Below, in pieces: positions 31,988 through 41,080 of a stretch of 44,254 bases of DNA. Numbering within the stretch: position 1 is the first letter of the stretch; each line of letters begins with the position of its first letter. The stretch is from Alicyclobacillus sp. SP_1 (GTDB lineage: Bacteria; Bacillota; Bacilli; Alicyclobacillales; Alicyclobacillaceae). The translations under genes and the position numbers were made by a program. The notes beneath the pieces were generated by a model, which did no database searches, had not been told where the DNA came from, and saw only the letters and a program-made list of their open reading frames with translations. The DNA is taken from assembly GCF_024706985.1 (NCBI RefSeq), contig NZ_JAMCCX010000023.1:1-44254 (forward strand). Reading direction: 5' to 3'.

Positions 31988-32873
31988 ACTTTTCAGTGCG
32001 GATGGTTTTGGCCATCTGGGATACGCCGATGAAAAACACGATCAGCGTCACCCATTCACCCAACTGCAACAAGGGCGACAGATGCAGCGAGGCCGAACCG
32101 AACAGGACAAACAAGACGAGCGCGACAAACAGGCCCATCGCCACGGTTCGAAAGAGCGAATTCTGCTGTGCTATCTGTTCGTGCGTCCGGATTTGCAGCG
32201 CCATGACGTGCCGAGTCTCGCTCCAGAGCGCCGATAGGGAAGCGTTGCGCTGCTCCGCTTCTTTCGTCAGACGAGCCAACAACGTGACATCGTCGACCCC
32301 GAGTTTTTCGGCGCGAAGGACGAAGGCATCGACCAAGCGCATCCCCGGTGCCTGTCCCAGTTCGTTGATGATGCGAAATTCACGCCGGATGACGGGAGAG
32401 ACAGCACTTTTCTCGATCTCAGAGCAAGCCTCTTCGAGCGTGCCGGAATGCAGCGTCACAATCCCCGTGTCGAGCACATCTCGGAGCAAAGCACGGCGCA
32501 AGCGGACGAGATAGCGTGCCGAAAGTTCGGAGACCACCTGCCTTGGCAGCAGCGTGCAGAGCACGAGCACCGTGAGCGTCAGCAGTATGGAGAGATGCAG
32601 CACCATCGTCGCACCGAGGACAAACAGCACAGCCAAAGGTCCATAGCCTCGCTCAAGGGTTCGAATCGGGATGCGGATGCCGATCCGTTGCAGATCGGTA
32701 TCGAGTGTGCGCCCATACCGACGCCACCACGTATCCGGACGACGCATCCAGCGGGTTTCGCCGAAAAACGCGCGCAGTTGAGCAAGATACTCTCTTTGGG
32801 ACGCTTGTCGAGACTGGTGGACGAGCAAGACCGCAAGTCCTCCCAACACGGTCACAATCAGCGCGATGCTCAT
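31980..32873 (-). CDS. TadB-like pilus assembly membrane protein
   Basis: A 297-residue protein of the T2SSF family, with an N-terminal span, a central pair of spans, a helical bundle (TLEEACSEIEKSAVSP, RIINELGQAPGM, ARLTKEAEQRNASLSALW) and two C-terminal spans. It pairs with the TadC-like protein as the assembly platform. Its ATG overlaps the stop of the CpaF gene (ATGA). Confidence 0.82.
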   Translation of the reverse strand: MSIALIVTVLGGLAVLLVHQSRQASQREYLAQLRAFFGETRWMRRPDTWWRRYGRTLDTDLQRIGIRIPIRTLERGYGPLAVLFVLGATMVLHLSILLTLTVLVLCTLLPRQVVSELSARYLVRLRRALLRDVLDTGIVTLHSGTLEEACSEIEKSAVSPVIRREFRIINELGQAPGMRLVDAFVLRAEKLGVDDVTLLARLTKEAEQRNASLSALWSETRHVMALQIRTHEQIAQQNSLFRTVAMGLFVALVLFVLFGSASLHLSPLLQLGEWVTLIVFFIGVSQMAKTIRTEKLS

Positions 32874-34261
32874 GCGATCCCTCCTTCGAGCGCATCCGGC
32901 ACGGACAGATGATGCTTCTGTAGCAAGCGGTGCATGCGCTCCGATAGCCCGTGATAGCGCACCTCGTCGCCCACCCGTTCAAAGACCGTCCGATACGACA
33001 CGCTCGTCTCCGTCGTCTCCAACACCTCTGCGATGGCCGTCACTTGCGGCGGGCGTTCGGGCAACCACTCCAGGCAGACGATGTGGTGAAATACCGTAGC
33101 AAACAACTCGTAACACCGTCGTTCGCTCGGTCGCTCGGGCGCGGATTGCAGCAAGTTCACGAAGGCTTCGATGACTTTTTTCGGGGTCACCGCATGCGTT
33201 GTGGTGGAGAAAAATCCGCTGGTCATCATGGCGACATCGACGGCACGTAGGGCGGTCGGTCCATCGCGCATCTCTGCCACGACGATGTTGCGGAAGTTCG
33301 AGCGTTTCGCATCCAAGAGATTTTGTGCAATCGTGATTTCTCCCACATCTTCTCCGTTGGGATGTTGCGTCCAGTAACGGACAAAAAAACCTCCCTGCGG
33401 CCGGGCGTCCGGCGTATCTTCGAGGATCCCGGTCAATTCGTCCTGGGGCAGATAACCCAGCAGGACGTTTTGCAACGTGCTTTTGCCCGCTCCGGTCGGT
33501 CCCCCCAAAATCACACTGGACCGAGTCTTCGGGAGCAAGACCAAGTACTCTGCCATGGGCTGAGTGAGCATCCCACTGGCGACGAGCTCTTCCAACGTCC
33601 ACTCTCGGCCAAACCTGCGGATGGCCAGCAGCGGCTGATTTCGTTCGAGGCGATATTCAGTCCCGTCTGCAAAGTGACTGAATCCAGCCGCTTGACTGCG
33701 ATACATGAGCCTTGTCCCATCCAAGAAGATCGCATCGAGACTCGGAAGCGACAAATCCAAGTGAAAGTCTTTCCCGAGCTTTCGCTCGACCCACTCTCGC
33801 ACCTCTTCGAGACTTTGAAAGTGCACTTTGCCGCCATCGTCTCCAACGTACCAAGCCACTTTGCCCGCTTTCTGATACAGCACCCCGTACGTACCGACGA
33901 CCCATACGTCGGTGACAAACGGGTCGAGAAACAACGGTTGCAATCGTCCGTAGTGGTACAAATCCACACAACACGCTTCGATGGCGTCGGTCGGCCGCAC
34001 CCCGTACCACTCCACCTCTTTGCGCTGGACCAGTTTGGCGAGATAGGCCCTCGTCTCTTGTTCGGTCGGATGCGACCGCATGAAATCCAAATCCTGACGC
34101 AGTTTGGTGAGGAGCGCCTCTTTTTGTTGTTCGAGCCGAGTCGAGCTTTTGTGCAGGGACGGTTCGCGCAGGGCCAACGCACTCGCAATTTTCCGATCCA
34201 TCGACGCATTGCGATTGTTTTCAATTTCCCCGAGAAGATCGGCTAGGGTGGGTCCGCTCAT
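32870..34261 (-). CDS. CpaF/TadA-type secretion ATPase
   Basis: A 463-residue hexameric ATPase of the VirB11/CpaF family. Walker A GGPTGAGKST (Lys260), Asp-rich box ILEDTPDARP, Walker B VVAEMRDGPTALRAV and His box STTTHA are all present. The N-terminal domain carries the CpaF-type helical and FVTDVWVVGTYGVLYQ region. It powers Tad (type IVc) pilus assembly; CpaF-like proteins are also used in some conjugation systems. It sits directly before the TadB gene. Confidence 0.9.
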   Translation of the reverse strand: MSGPTLADLLGEIENNRNASMDRKIASALALREPSLHKSSTRLEQQKEALLTKLRQDLDFMRSHPTEQETRAYLAKLVQRKEVEWYGVRPTDAIEACCVDLYHYGRLQPLFLDPFVTDVWVVGTYGVLYQKAGKVAWYVGDDGGKVHFQSLEEVREWVERKLGKDFHLDLSLPSLDAIFLDGTRLMYRSQAAGFSHFADGTEYRLERNQPLLAIRRFGREWTLEELVASGMLTQPMAEYLVLLPKTRSSVILGGPTGAGKSTLQNVLLGYLPQDELTGILEDTPDARPQGGFFVRYWTQHPNGEDVGEITIAQNLLDAKRSNFRNIVVAEMRDGPTALRAVDVAMMTSGFFSTTTHAVTPKKVIEAFVNLLQSAPERPSERRCYELFATVFHHIVCLEWLPERPPQVTAIAEVLETTETSVSYRTVFERVGDEVRYHGLSERMHRLLQKHHLSVPDALEGGIA

Positions 34262-35036
34262 GATCGACCTTCCTTTCTGGCGTGGAGTGCGACGTCTTTG
34301 TCCTTTGGGCTTTCGACGCTACGTTTCCTTGGCTTCCTTGGCTTCCTTGGCTTCCTTGGCTTCCTTGGCTTCCTTGGCTTCCTTGGCTTCCTTGGCTTCC
34401 TTGGCTTGGTATCGGGGAGGATGCGTGGCCCTCCCCTTGTTCGATGAGGGCCACACTGACGTTGTGTCCGTTGAGATCGCTGAACAGTTGCACATAAGTC
34501 GTCCGTGGCATCCGCACAAGCAGCATGGGAGACGCATTTTTCGTCGGTACGCCGAGCACCGATTCGTAGCCCGTATTTTGTAGCACGAAGACTTGGCAGC
34601 TGACCACGGCCTGGCCGACGACGCCGGATAAGTCGACGGTCGTACCCGCAGGGATGTACTCTTCCAGCGCACCGACTTTGTAGCGCACCGGGGCGACCAC
34701 GTCCCCTTCCCCTGTCGTGGCGTTGACGAGCGATTGCACATTGGTGTTGTCATCGAAGATCGCGCTGCGTACTTGTTCCCCCGGCAAGAGGGCCATGGTG
34801 GTCATCCGATGCTCCACCCACAGCGCACTGTGCAAAGCATCGCTGGCTACAGCAGCGACGGGCAAATCCCGGATCACAAAATCGTTGGGCGTGACAAACG
34901 TGTAGGGGGCAATCGACTTCGCGGCTACCAAGACGGGCTCTGTTTTGCGCGCCTGATAGACCGCCCATCCGCCGAGCACCGCAGCGGCGATCCCCACCAC
35001 GATGCCGCCGTAACGATACAGCCGAGAGGCTTTCAA
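34221..35036 (-). CDS. CpaB/RcpC-like SAF-domain protein with SQG repeats
   Basis: About 271 residues: one N-terminal membrane span (YGGIVVGIAAAVLGGWAVYQ) and an SAF domain (VLVAAKSIAPYTFVTPNDFVI, then MTTMALLPGEQVRSAIF and YIPAGTTVDLSGVVG), as in Flp pilus assembly CpaB. A tail with eight SQG tripeptides and a basic end follows. The start may be a TTG at 35036 that overlaps the CpaE stop, or the upstream GTG at 35075. Confidence 0.75.
   Translation of the reverse strand: MKASRLYRYGGIVVGIAAAVLGGWAVYQARKTEPVLVAAKSIAPYTFVTPNDFVIRDLPVAAVASDALHSALWVEHRMTTMALLPGEQVRSAIFDDNTNVQSLVNATTGEGDVVAPVRYKVGALEEYIPAGTTVDLSGVVGQAVVSCQVFVLQNTGYESVLGVPTKNASPMLLVRMPRTTYVQLFSDLNGHNVSVALIEQGEGHASSPIPSQGSQGSQGSQGSQGSQGSQGSQGSQGNVASKAQRTKTSHSTPERKVDHERTHPSRSSRGN
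34323..34404 (-). repeat. 9-bp tandem repeat in the CpaB-like gene
   Basis: About nine copies of GCTTCCTTG on the plus strand encode Ser-Gln-Gly. The unit keeps the reading frame whatever the copy number. Confidence 0.88.
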
Positions 35037-36274
35037 TGGGTCGACACCGCCTTTTTCCGTAAGATTCTGCCCCACACAGAACGCCGTGGGTTCGGCGACA
35101 CCAAAGCGGGCAGCTGCAAAGACAGACTCGTAGCCACCAAAGCGTCCAAGAGCGGTTTCATTGCTTTCGCGCTCTCCGCCTTGGGTTGCTCGATGGCGAT
35201 GGCTTGATGCTTGGAACGTGCCATAAAATAAGCCGGATCCTCTGGGATTGCAATTTCAACAGGCACGGTCAACTGGCGTTCCATCTCCGAGAGCTCCAGT
35301 TGTTTTTGCTTGCCGAGATAGGCCCGATTGAGCACAATGTGCAGATGCTCTGGCGATTTGCCGACCAGCAAGGGATGCGTCATGAGATCGATCGTATCCT
35401 TGTACATCGGGTATTGGACGGGATCGTGCACGCCGCAAAGAATCAGCTCGTCGGCACAGAGCAGCGCTTCGCGCAGGGTCTCTGTAAACGAGGCGTGCGT
35501 GTCCATCAAGATCCAATCAAAATACGGCGAGACTTGATCGATCATCCAGGCCAGTCCTTGAGGAGGGACGACATCTTGGCGGCCTGGAGCGGCCACGAAG
35601 GCAAAACCGTATCGCTCGTCGCGCTCCACATGTTCGGACACCGTACGCTCCGTCAAGCGTTCTGAGGAGCGCTGTTTGTACAGATGCATCCAATGTTCCG
35701 TCGTCATGGACAGGTGTCCGTGCGTGTTGGCCAAGTTGCCAAGCGTCCCGCTCGGATCGAGATCGATGCAAAGCACACGCAGTCCCGCTTGCACCGCATA
35801 GGCCGCCAGGTTAAACGTCAATCCGGTCTTGCCGCCTCCGGTGCCCGTCGTGCGAAGCGGGGCGAGCACGAACAGTCGCGCTTTGCGATGCACCGACTCG
35901 ACCTGGGTTGGCCCAGTCTCCAGAGCGGCCACGGCCACGTCAGGGTTGGCTTGAGCCACCGATGCTTGAGCCACCGATGCCACGGGATAGGTCTTGGCTA
36001 GGTACTCGACCAACTCGGCATCGCCTAAGACCTCTGGAATCTCTTTGAGTTGACGGCGAAGCGTCCAGGTCACTTTCTCTGCGACGGCATAGACCTCCCA
36101 CCCCCAGGCTTGTAGCTCTGCCATCGTCTGAGGAGAATACCCGACGGCATCCACAACCACCCCATCGGGCTCGACGCCGACGAGTTCCGTGAGATCAGAG
36201 ACGACCTGCACCGCCCAAGGTGCCAGAGCTTGTCTTCGCAGTTCACGACGTTCCGAGCGATCCAGCAAATACAC
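35033..36274 (-). CDS. CpaE/TadZ-like ParA-family ATPase
   Basis: A 413-residue protein: an N-terminal receiver-like domain without clear phospho-Asp, then a P-loop of the deviant Walker type (RTTGTGGGKTGLTFNLAA, Lys149), a switch-like IDLDPSGTLGNLAN, and WILMDTHASFTETLREALL. CpaE/TadZ proteins localise the pilus machinery. The GTG at 36274 follows GGAGGAGG; it overlaps the end of the MinD-like gene. Confidence 0.82.
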   Translation of the reverse strand: MYLLDRSERRELRRQALAPWAVQVVSDLTELVGVEPDGVVVDAVGYSPQTMAELQAWGWEVYAVAEKVTWTLRRQLKEIPEVLGDAELVEYLAKTYPVASVAQASVAQANPDVAVAALETGPTQVESVHRKARLFVLAPLRTTGTGGGKTGLTFNLAAYAVQAGLRVLCIDLDPSGTLGNLANTHGHLSMTTEHWMHLYKQRSSERLTERTVSEHVERDERYGFAFVAAPGRQDVVPPQGLAWMIDQVSPYFDWILMDTHASFTETLREALLCADELILCGVHDPVQYPMYKDTIDLMTHPLLVGKSPEHLHIVLNRAYLGKQKQLELSEMERQLTVPVEIAIPEDPAYFMARSKHQAIAIEQPKAESAKAMKPLLDALVATSLSLQLPALVSPNPRRSVWGRILRKKAVSTH

Positions 36275-37328
36275 GACGTTTCCCCTCCTCCAGGCTTTGT
36301 AACAAAGCTCGGCATTGTCCTTTCAAGGCTTCTCCATGCGTGACCAGCGGTTCCCCTCGAACGATGGCCTCCGCCTGCCGTTCCTCCCACGCCCAAAACA
36401 CCATCGTTGCGTCCGGAAAATACCGCGTATATTCCTCGCGGTCGAGCGGAAGGTGCGAGGGACAGCGATTGATGACCACCGCATCGGCTGTCAATCCTTC
36501 CGTCATCCGAAGATGATGCATGTCCGCCGTCAAGACCAACACCCGAAACACCTGCGCGGCAGGGTGTTCCCACGTCAGATAATCCTGCAAGGCCACATCC
36601 AGGACCCACCGAGCCTCGTCCATCGTGTCGAGACAAGCACGCAACGACGGTTCCGGTCCTTCGTCAAACGGATTGCGGGTGCGAATCGTTAAAGGGCCGC
36701 GTCGAATGGGATGGGTAAAGTGGAGCAAGGCTTCTCCCGATTCCTCTCCCAGCCACGTGGAGAGCGTCGGTCGAAATCCCGCCTCGACGAGCGTACAGGG
36801 GGCCTGTTCTGCCCACGTACTCGCCAAAGACAGCGCGACAAAGCTCGTGCCTGCCCCAGGCAAGCCCGATACCAACAGACCCATCGCATCGTGGGCTTTG
36901 GAAGAAGCCGATGGCGAGGGCAGAGGGGGCGATGTCTCCCTTCTCTCTCGACCCGTTTGCGCCGTGTGTGCTTTTTGCAAACTCTCTTCCAGCCAGTGAA
37001 CCAGTTCGTCCGGTTCGAGAGACTCGACGAGCAGGACGGAACATCCTAAAGATCGCAGCTCGGTTTCAAACGCCACATCGTCTCGCACGGTGCCCAGATA
37101 CCACAGGATCGCCCCCGTTTGTGCCAATCCTTTGAGTGCTTGGAGTATCGCCGCATCGCTCATGCCGTCAAAGCGTTCGTCCGAAAGGAACAAAACGTTT
37201 CCAGAAAGCGCCTCCGAGGAGAGGTTCGCAAGCGCTGTACCCTCTTCGAGCATAAGGCCCCTTCGGTTCGCCATCGACTCTACAAAAGGATGGATGTCCG
37301 GAAAATTCGTCCCATCGTACACAATCAT
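36243..37328 (-). CDS. MinD-like protein with degenerate P-loop
   Basis: A 361-residue protein with a receiver-like N-terminal third and a MinD/CpaE-like second half. The P-loop reads GLPGAGTS (155-162), with Thr where the catalytic Lys should be. Thus it may bind but not hydrolyse ATP well. It lies just before the CpaE-like gene and may be its partner, a pseudo-ATPase. The start is the ATG at 37328, or 37334. Confidence 0.65.
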   Translation of the reverse strand: MIVYDGTNFPDIHPFVESMANRRGLMLEEGTALANLSSEALSGNVLFLSDERFDGMSDAAILQALKGLAQTGAILWYLGTVRDDVAFETELRSLGCSVLLVESLEPDELVHWLEESLQKAHTAQTGRERRETSPPLPSPSASSKAHDAMGLLVSGLPGAGTSFVALSLASTWAEQAPCTLVEAGFRPTLSTWLGEESGEALLHFTHPIRRGPLTIRTRNPFDEGPEPSLRACLDTMDEARWVLDVALQDYLTWEHPAAQVFRVLVLTADMHHLRMTEGLTADAVVINRCPSHLPLDREEYTRYFPDATMVFWAWEERQAEAIVRGEPLVTHGEALKGQCRALLQSLEEGKRRVFAGSLGTS

Positions 37329-37996
37329 CCCCATGCCCCCCTTCGAACGTCCACATCCAGTGCGGTTTGAAATCCGCACAGCAAGGCTTCAGAGGTCTCT
37401 AGCTTCGGTAAATCCAGATTCAGCGTGTGTTGCATATAGTGCGTATACCCATACCCCATCGCACTGTCCGTCCACACTTGAAGCGGGAACATCTCAGGTA
37501 ACCTGGCAAAATCGCGTGCATCTAGGATGTCATCCGCAATTTCGAGTGCCAGCACCAATTTCGAGCAAAGTCCCAACAACGGATAGAGACACCGGCGCAA
37601 CACATCGATTTCAGCATCGAGCAACTCTCGCATGCCTCCCAGACGAAGCAGCACCGTCGGTTGAACCGCGCGTGTCCGCAGGACCGCATACACCTCTTCC
37701 AAGGCGTGGATGAATCGCGAGAACGTGTCGGCACGGATGACGACGCTCTCCGAAAGTGGGACTCCGGAGAGTCGTATCGGATCCTTTAGGATTCGCTCCG
37801 GAAACCAAAGGGGATCGTGTACTCCGTCCACGCAAAGGACCGAAGCCCCTTCTTCGGTCCACCGAAGCCATGTGCGACCGAGCCATGCGTGCGTTGACAG
37901 GCACTCTTGCTGGCCGAGGACGAGCAACTTCCTATCGGATGGGATCTGAACGGTTTCGAGCGATGGGTAGTGTACAAACGATAGGCTTTCCAACAC
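37325..37996 (-). CDS. Hypothetical cytoplasmic protein of the pilus unit
   Basis: A 223-residue protein with alternating strands and helices (KLLVLGQQECLSTHAW, SVLCVDGVHDPLWFPER) reminiscent of a P-loop NTPase that has lost its Walker A. It starts at a GTG with AGAGGTG six bases upstream and is the first gene behind direct-repeat site 4. The next two genes are CpaE/MinD-like, so all three may derive from one ancestor. I do not recognise a family. Confidence 0.55.
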   Translation of the reverse strand: MLESLSFVHYPSLETVQIPSDRKLLVLGQQECLSTHAWLGRTWLRWTEEGASVLCVDGVHDPLWFPERILKDPIRLSGVPLSESVVIRADTFSRFIHALEEVYAVLRTRAVQPTVLLRLGGMRELLDAEIDVLRRCLYPLLGLCSKLVLALEIADDILDARDFARLPEMFPLQVWTDSAMGYGYTHYMQHTLNLDLPKLETSEALLCGFQTALDVDVRRGAWG

Positions 37997-38051
37997 GTAG
38001 CACCTCTTTCTTTGAGATACGTCCATCGTGACAGACATCGAGGGACTCGAC

Positions 38052-38068
38052 CGGACATTTTTAGGACA
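38052..38068 (-). promoter_or_regulatory. Direct-repeat regulatory site 4
   Basis: The same 17-bp core, four bases after the stop of the coupling-protein gene. The bases after the core (GTCGAG) differ from the AAC shared by the other four sites. Confidence 0.75.
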
Positions 38069-38072
38069 TCTT

Positions 38073-40631
38073 TCACGGTTTCTTATTGCCGCAAAACGAG
38101 CACGCCACGTAGGTCTCCCCGCTTTGGGTGGTTCTCCAGCCGTACGCATGCCCGTCTTTTGGACAGGTTCCAAGCTCCTCCTGACTCGACGCTACTTCCG
38201 CTTTTCCCCTGTCTTGGAACGCCATGCGAATTTTTTGACGCATGGGAGGTTCGGCCTCGATGGGTGTCTCCATCGAAGAAGAGACGTTCTTCGCAGGGAC
38301 TTCGTCCCCCGTAGCGATGATCCGAAGACGCGCCCGAGGTTCTGCAACTACGCTCCCTTTCGGCGTCGGTGTCTCAGGTGGGTCCGTCGCATACTGCTCT
38401 GCTTTCGAAACGTCGTCGGACGGGTCTGCCTCAAAAGACACGCCATATCGATAGACGTAGAGGGTTTTAGACCCCCATGTGAACAGGGGACGCTTGGCTC
38501 TTGCCACCGCCGCTTTCGAAGGATAGACCGAGATGGGGCGACGTTTCTCGGCCGTGTGAGACGTCTTCGAAGCTCGGGCTACTTTCCGTTGCAACGACGC
38601 TTTTATGGTCGGTTCGATCATCCGGATGCGTTGCGGCAGTTGGCCCCGTTGTTCGGACACCCCGACGTACAACGCTTCGTGTTCGGTGAGGCCGTATCGG
38701 AGGTACTCGATAGAGAACCTCGGCACCTTCTCCTCGCTGTGACTTTTCGTGACGAGCGGATGCCCATCGTCTTTCCCCAGTCCTCCAGCGCGTATTTGTC
38801 GAGCAGACCGAGTCGTCTTGACACGGGATACCGAACCGGACACTTGGGACACAAACCGTGCGTCTTCGTATCCCAGATTGGAGAGGTAGATCCAATGTCG
38901 CGTCGATCCTTCCATCGTGTGCAGATACCCGCGTCCCACTTCTTCCATCTGCGCACGAGACTGCATCGCCATGACCATCTGATGGCCATGCTTACGCCCT
39001 TGTGTGCGAATCTCTTGGATGCTTCGCGTCGCATACAGTGGGTACTCGTCCACATAGGTATAGACCGGCGGTTTGTCGTTGTCTTTCCCAGGGCGATGCA
39101 GCACGGCTTGCTGCAAAAAGACCAGGATCATGCGCCCCACCAATTTCCCGGTCTCCGTTTGCCCTGTGATCACGGAGAGGAGTTCCCCAGGGTGGGCACG
39201 TGCCGCGTCTGGCCCATTGCCGAAGGATGTCGCGTCTTTCGTCGGCATCCATTCGGGAGGGTCGATCCAGGATTCAAAGGAAAAATTCGGCCGCTCTTCC
39301 CCCTCCGACTGCTCCCCCGGATGCCCAAACAACGCTTGAACCAAGGGACTGGAGATCAGCACGCGCACTTTCCCACGCAACCCACGCAAAATGTTCTTGT
39401 ACGCCTCGGCGTTCTTTCCGTCGACGCTGCCGCCAAATTCGCTGTAAATGCTATTGGCCGCTCGCTCCAGCATCTTGTGTTCTGCCTGCGACAGTCTTGG
39501 CCAGAGCGTGGCTTGAAAGTGATCGAGGCGTGCATCCTTCGAATGCGCCCTGGTGGACGCGTCGCCATGGGCCATTGCACGCACGCGTGCGGCATCCATA
39601 AAAAGGTCGTCCATCTGCACCAGATAGCGGTCATACCAACCGATGACGTCTATCTCTACGGGGTTCCCCAGCGTGTCAAAGCCGTACAGATAACGGTACA
39701 GTTGCAACGAGTCGGTCGTGGCCTGAGCCGCCATATCGTCAAAAAAAGCGGCACCTCTTGCCTTGTCCCCCGTCTGTTCGTTCAACAGGATGTTCATGTT
39801 CGCCACAATGTCGTCCATCGTGGCGCCCGCCAAGGGATTAAACCGCACGTTGGTGCCTTTCCCTCCGACTTGACCGTCGATCACATGGATCCGGCGCACG
39901 GTGATGCCAAGAGACTCTGCGTAGGTCTCGATGGAAGGCTCCGGTTGTGGGGACATCCAAAGGACGTTCGCCAGGGTGCCCTTGGCGATGGCCTCTAGGT
40001 CTTGATGGATCATCGGCTTCATCGTCCGATACGTTTTCCCCGATCCGATGGGACCGACAATACCCATGTTCAAACATCGGTCGCTGCCCCGCAGGATGAC
40101 TTTTTTCCCCGACTTTTCCCGATCCCCCGGAAGTCCTGGTTCGGCTTCTCCGAGGCTGAGGCCGATCACGACGTCCGGTGTCTCATACAAGGGGGCTTTG
40201 CCACGTCGAATCGGACGCCGATACACACTCACCACACGGCGCACAGCGTAGCCTAGGCCGTACCCGCGCCGCATCATCCCAATCCAAGCGACCGTAACCA
40301 TCCCCAGCACGAGCAGCAGGACCCAGAGGTCTCCCAGTTGTATGAGCGGCGTTTGTAGGCCCAAAGCGCCGCGCAGAACCGGCAAACGCATCCCGGACGC
40401 CTGATGCCGCCAAGACAACGCTGTTCGCCCGACCTTATTGCCCCACTTGGCCAAGCGCATCAGTCCGTATCCCGCGATCCCGACCAACAGTACCGTGAGC
40501 AACCCCCTTGCGATGCGAAAAAAAGCCGACAGAATCCACAGTGCCAGCACGGCGAGTAAGAGGACGCCTACCCGTTCTAGGACACCGACGTGTTGGGGCA
40601 ACATGAGTTGGGGAAGCGCGAGTGTCTTCAT
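38073..40631 (-). CDS. VirD4/TraG-type coupling protein with C-terminal zinc ribbon
   Basis: An 852-residue protein with two or three N-terminal membrane spans (about 20-60 and 103-120), Walker A GIVGPIGSGKTYRTM (Lys199), Walker B PPVYTYVDEYPLYATR, and a TraM-recognition-type RKHGHQMVMAMQSRAQM. It ends in a zinc ribbon (GTCPKDGHAYGW and ACSFCGNKKP), unusual for the family. Type IV coupling proteins recruit DNA-relaxase complexes to the transfer channel. No VirB4 or relaxase is in the window. The ATG at 40631 overlaps the preceding stop and has AAAGGAG upstream. Confidence 0.88.
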   Translation of the reverse strand: MKTLALPQLMLPQHVGVLERVGVLLLAVLALWILSAFFRIARGLLTVLLVGIAGYGLMRLAKWGNKVGRTALSWRHQASGMRLPVLRGALGLQTPLIQLGDLWVLLLVLGMVTVAWIGMMRRGYGLGYAVRRVVSVYRRPIRRGKAPLYETPDVVIGLSLGEAEPGLPGDREKSGKKVILRGSDRCLNMGIVGPIGSGKTYRTMKPMIHQDLEAIAKGTLANVLWMSPQPEPSIETYAESLGITVRRIHVIDGQVGGKGTNVRFNPLAGATMDDIVANMNILLNEQTGDKARGAAFFDDMAAQATTDSLQLYRYLYGFDTLGNPVEIDVIGWYDRYLVQMDDLFMDAARVRAMAHGDASTRAHSKDARLDHFQATLWPRLSQAEHKMLERAANSIYSEFGGSVDGKNAEAYKNILRGLRGKVRVLISSPLVQALFGHPGEQSEGEERPNFSFESWIDPPEWMPTKDATSFGNGPDAARAHPGELLSVITGQTETGKLVGRMILVFLQQAVLHRPGKDNDKPPVYTYVDEYPLYATRSIQEIRTQGRKHGHQMVMAMQSRAQMEEVGRGYLHTMEGSTRHWIYLSNLGYEDARFVSQVSGSVSRVKTTRSARQIRAGGLGKDDGHPLVTKSHSEEKVPRFSIEYLRYGLTEHEALYVGVSEQRGQLPQRIRMIEPTIKASLQRKVARASKTSHTAEKRRPISVYPSKAAVARAKRPLFTWGSKTLYVYRYGVSFEADPSDDVSKAEQYATDPPETPTPKGSVVAEPRARLRIIATGDEVPAKNVSSSMETPIEAEPPMRQKIRMAFQDRGKAEVASSQEELGTCPKDGHAYGWRTTQSGETYVACSFCGNKKP

Positions 40632-41080
40632 CGGGCGCTCACTCCTTTCGGCAGCAGACACGTTGCCAGCAAGTGCACCCAGTGGGTGCGATCCTGGCGT
40701 TCCTCGCGATGCTCCGTCACCGTATAAAAGGCCGTCTCCGCCCCTTCCTCGACGAGAAAAAAGCGCATCCAGATTTGACCCGTCGCATCTTTCGCGACCA
40801 CTTGTAAATCCCCAGCTTGCAAACGCAGTTGCCGATCCCAGAGAGAAATCACATAGCTGTTGTCCGTCCGCTCCACGCGCCACACATCAGCCATGATGTC
40901 GGAGGGATACGCTGCAAACCGTTCTTGAAGGGGTAGGAGCAGCCGATCCCATTCGTCGAACATGCGCTCGACCGCCGATGGAAAGGCCGCCTGCAAGCGT
41001 TCCTGGATACGGTTTTGGTCCAGTCGCTCATCCACCTCCCGGACCAGCGCTTCGTACAGATCTTCGAGCACGAACGTCAC
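40628..41080 (-). CDS. Hypothetical protein between helicase and coupling protein
   Basis: A 150-residue acidic protein started by a GTG that overlaps the helicase stop (GTGA), with GGAGGG six bases upstream inside the helicase gene. It shows a helical first half and a beta-rich second half (SYVISLWDRQLRLQAGDLQV). I do not recognise it. Its strict coupling to both neighbours suggests a role in DNA transfer. Confidence 0.6.
   Translation of the reverse strand: MTFVLEDLYEALVREVDERLDQNRIQERLQAAFPSAVERMFDEWDRLLLPLQERFAAYPSDIMADVWRVERTDNSYVISLWDRQLRLQAGDLQVVAKDATGQIWMRFFLVEEGAETAFYTVTEHREERQDRTHWVHLLATCLLPKGVSAR

Noticed and set aside
38028-39998. 656-codon open frame on the plus strand opposite the coupling-protein gene
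   Set aside because: It is antisense to a clear VirD4/TraG gene with intact motifs. It is Arg/His-rich, has no domain, and mirrors the codon bias of the real gene.
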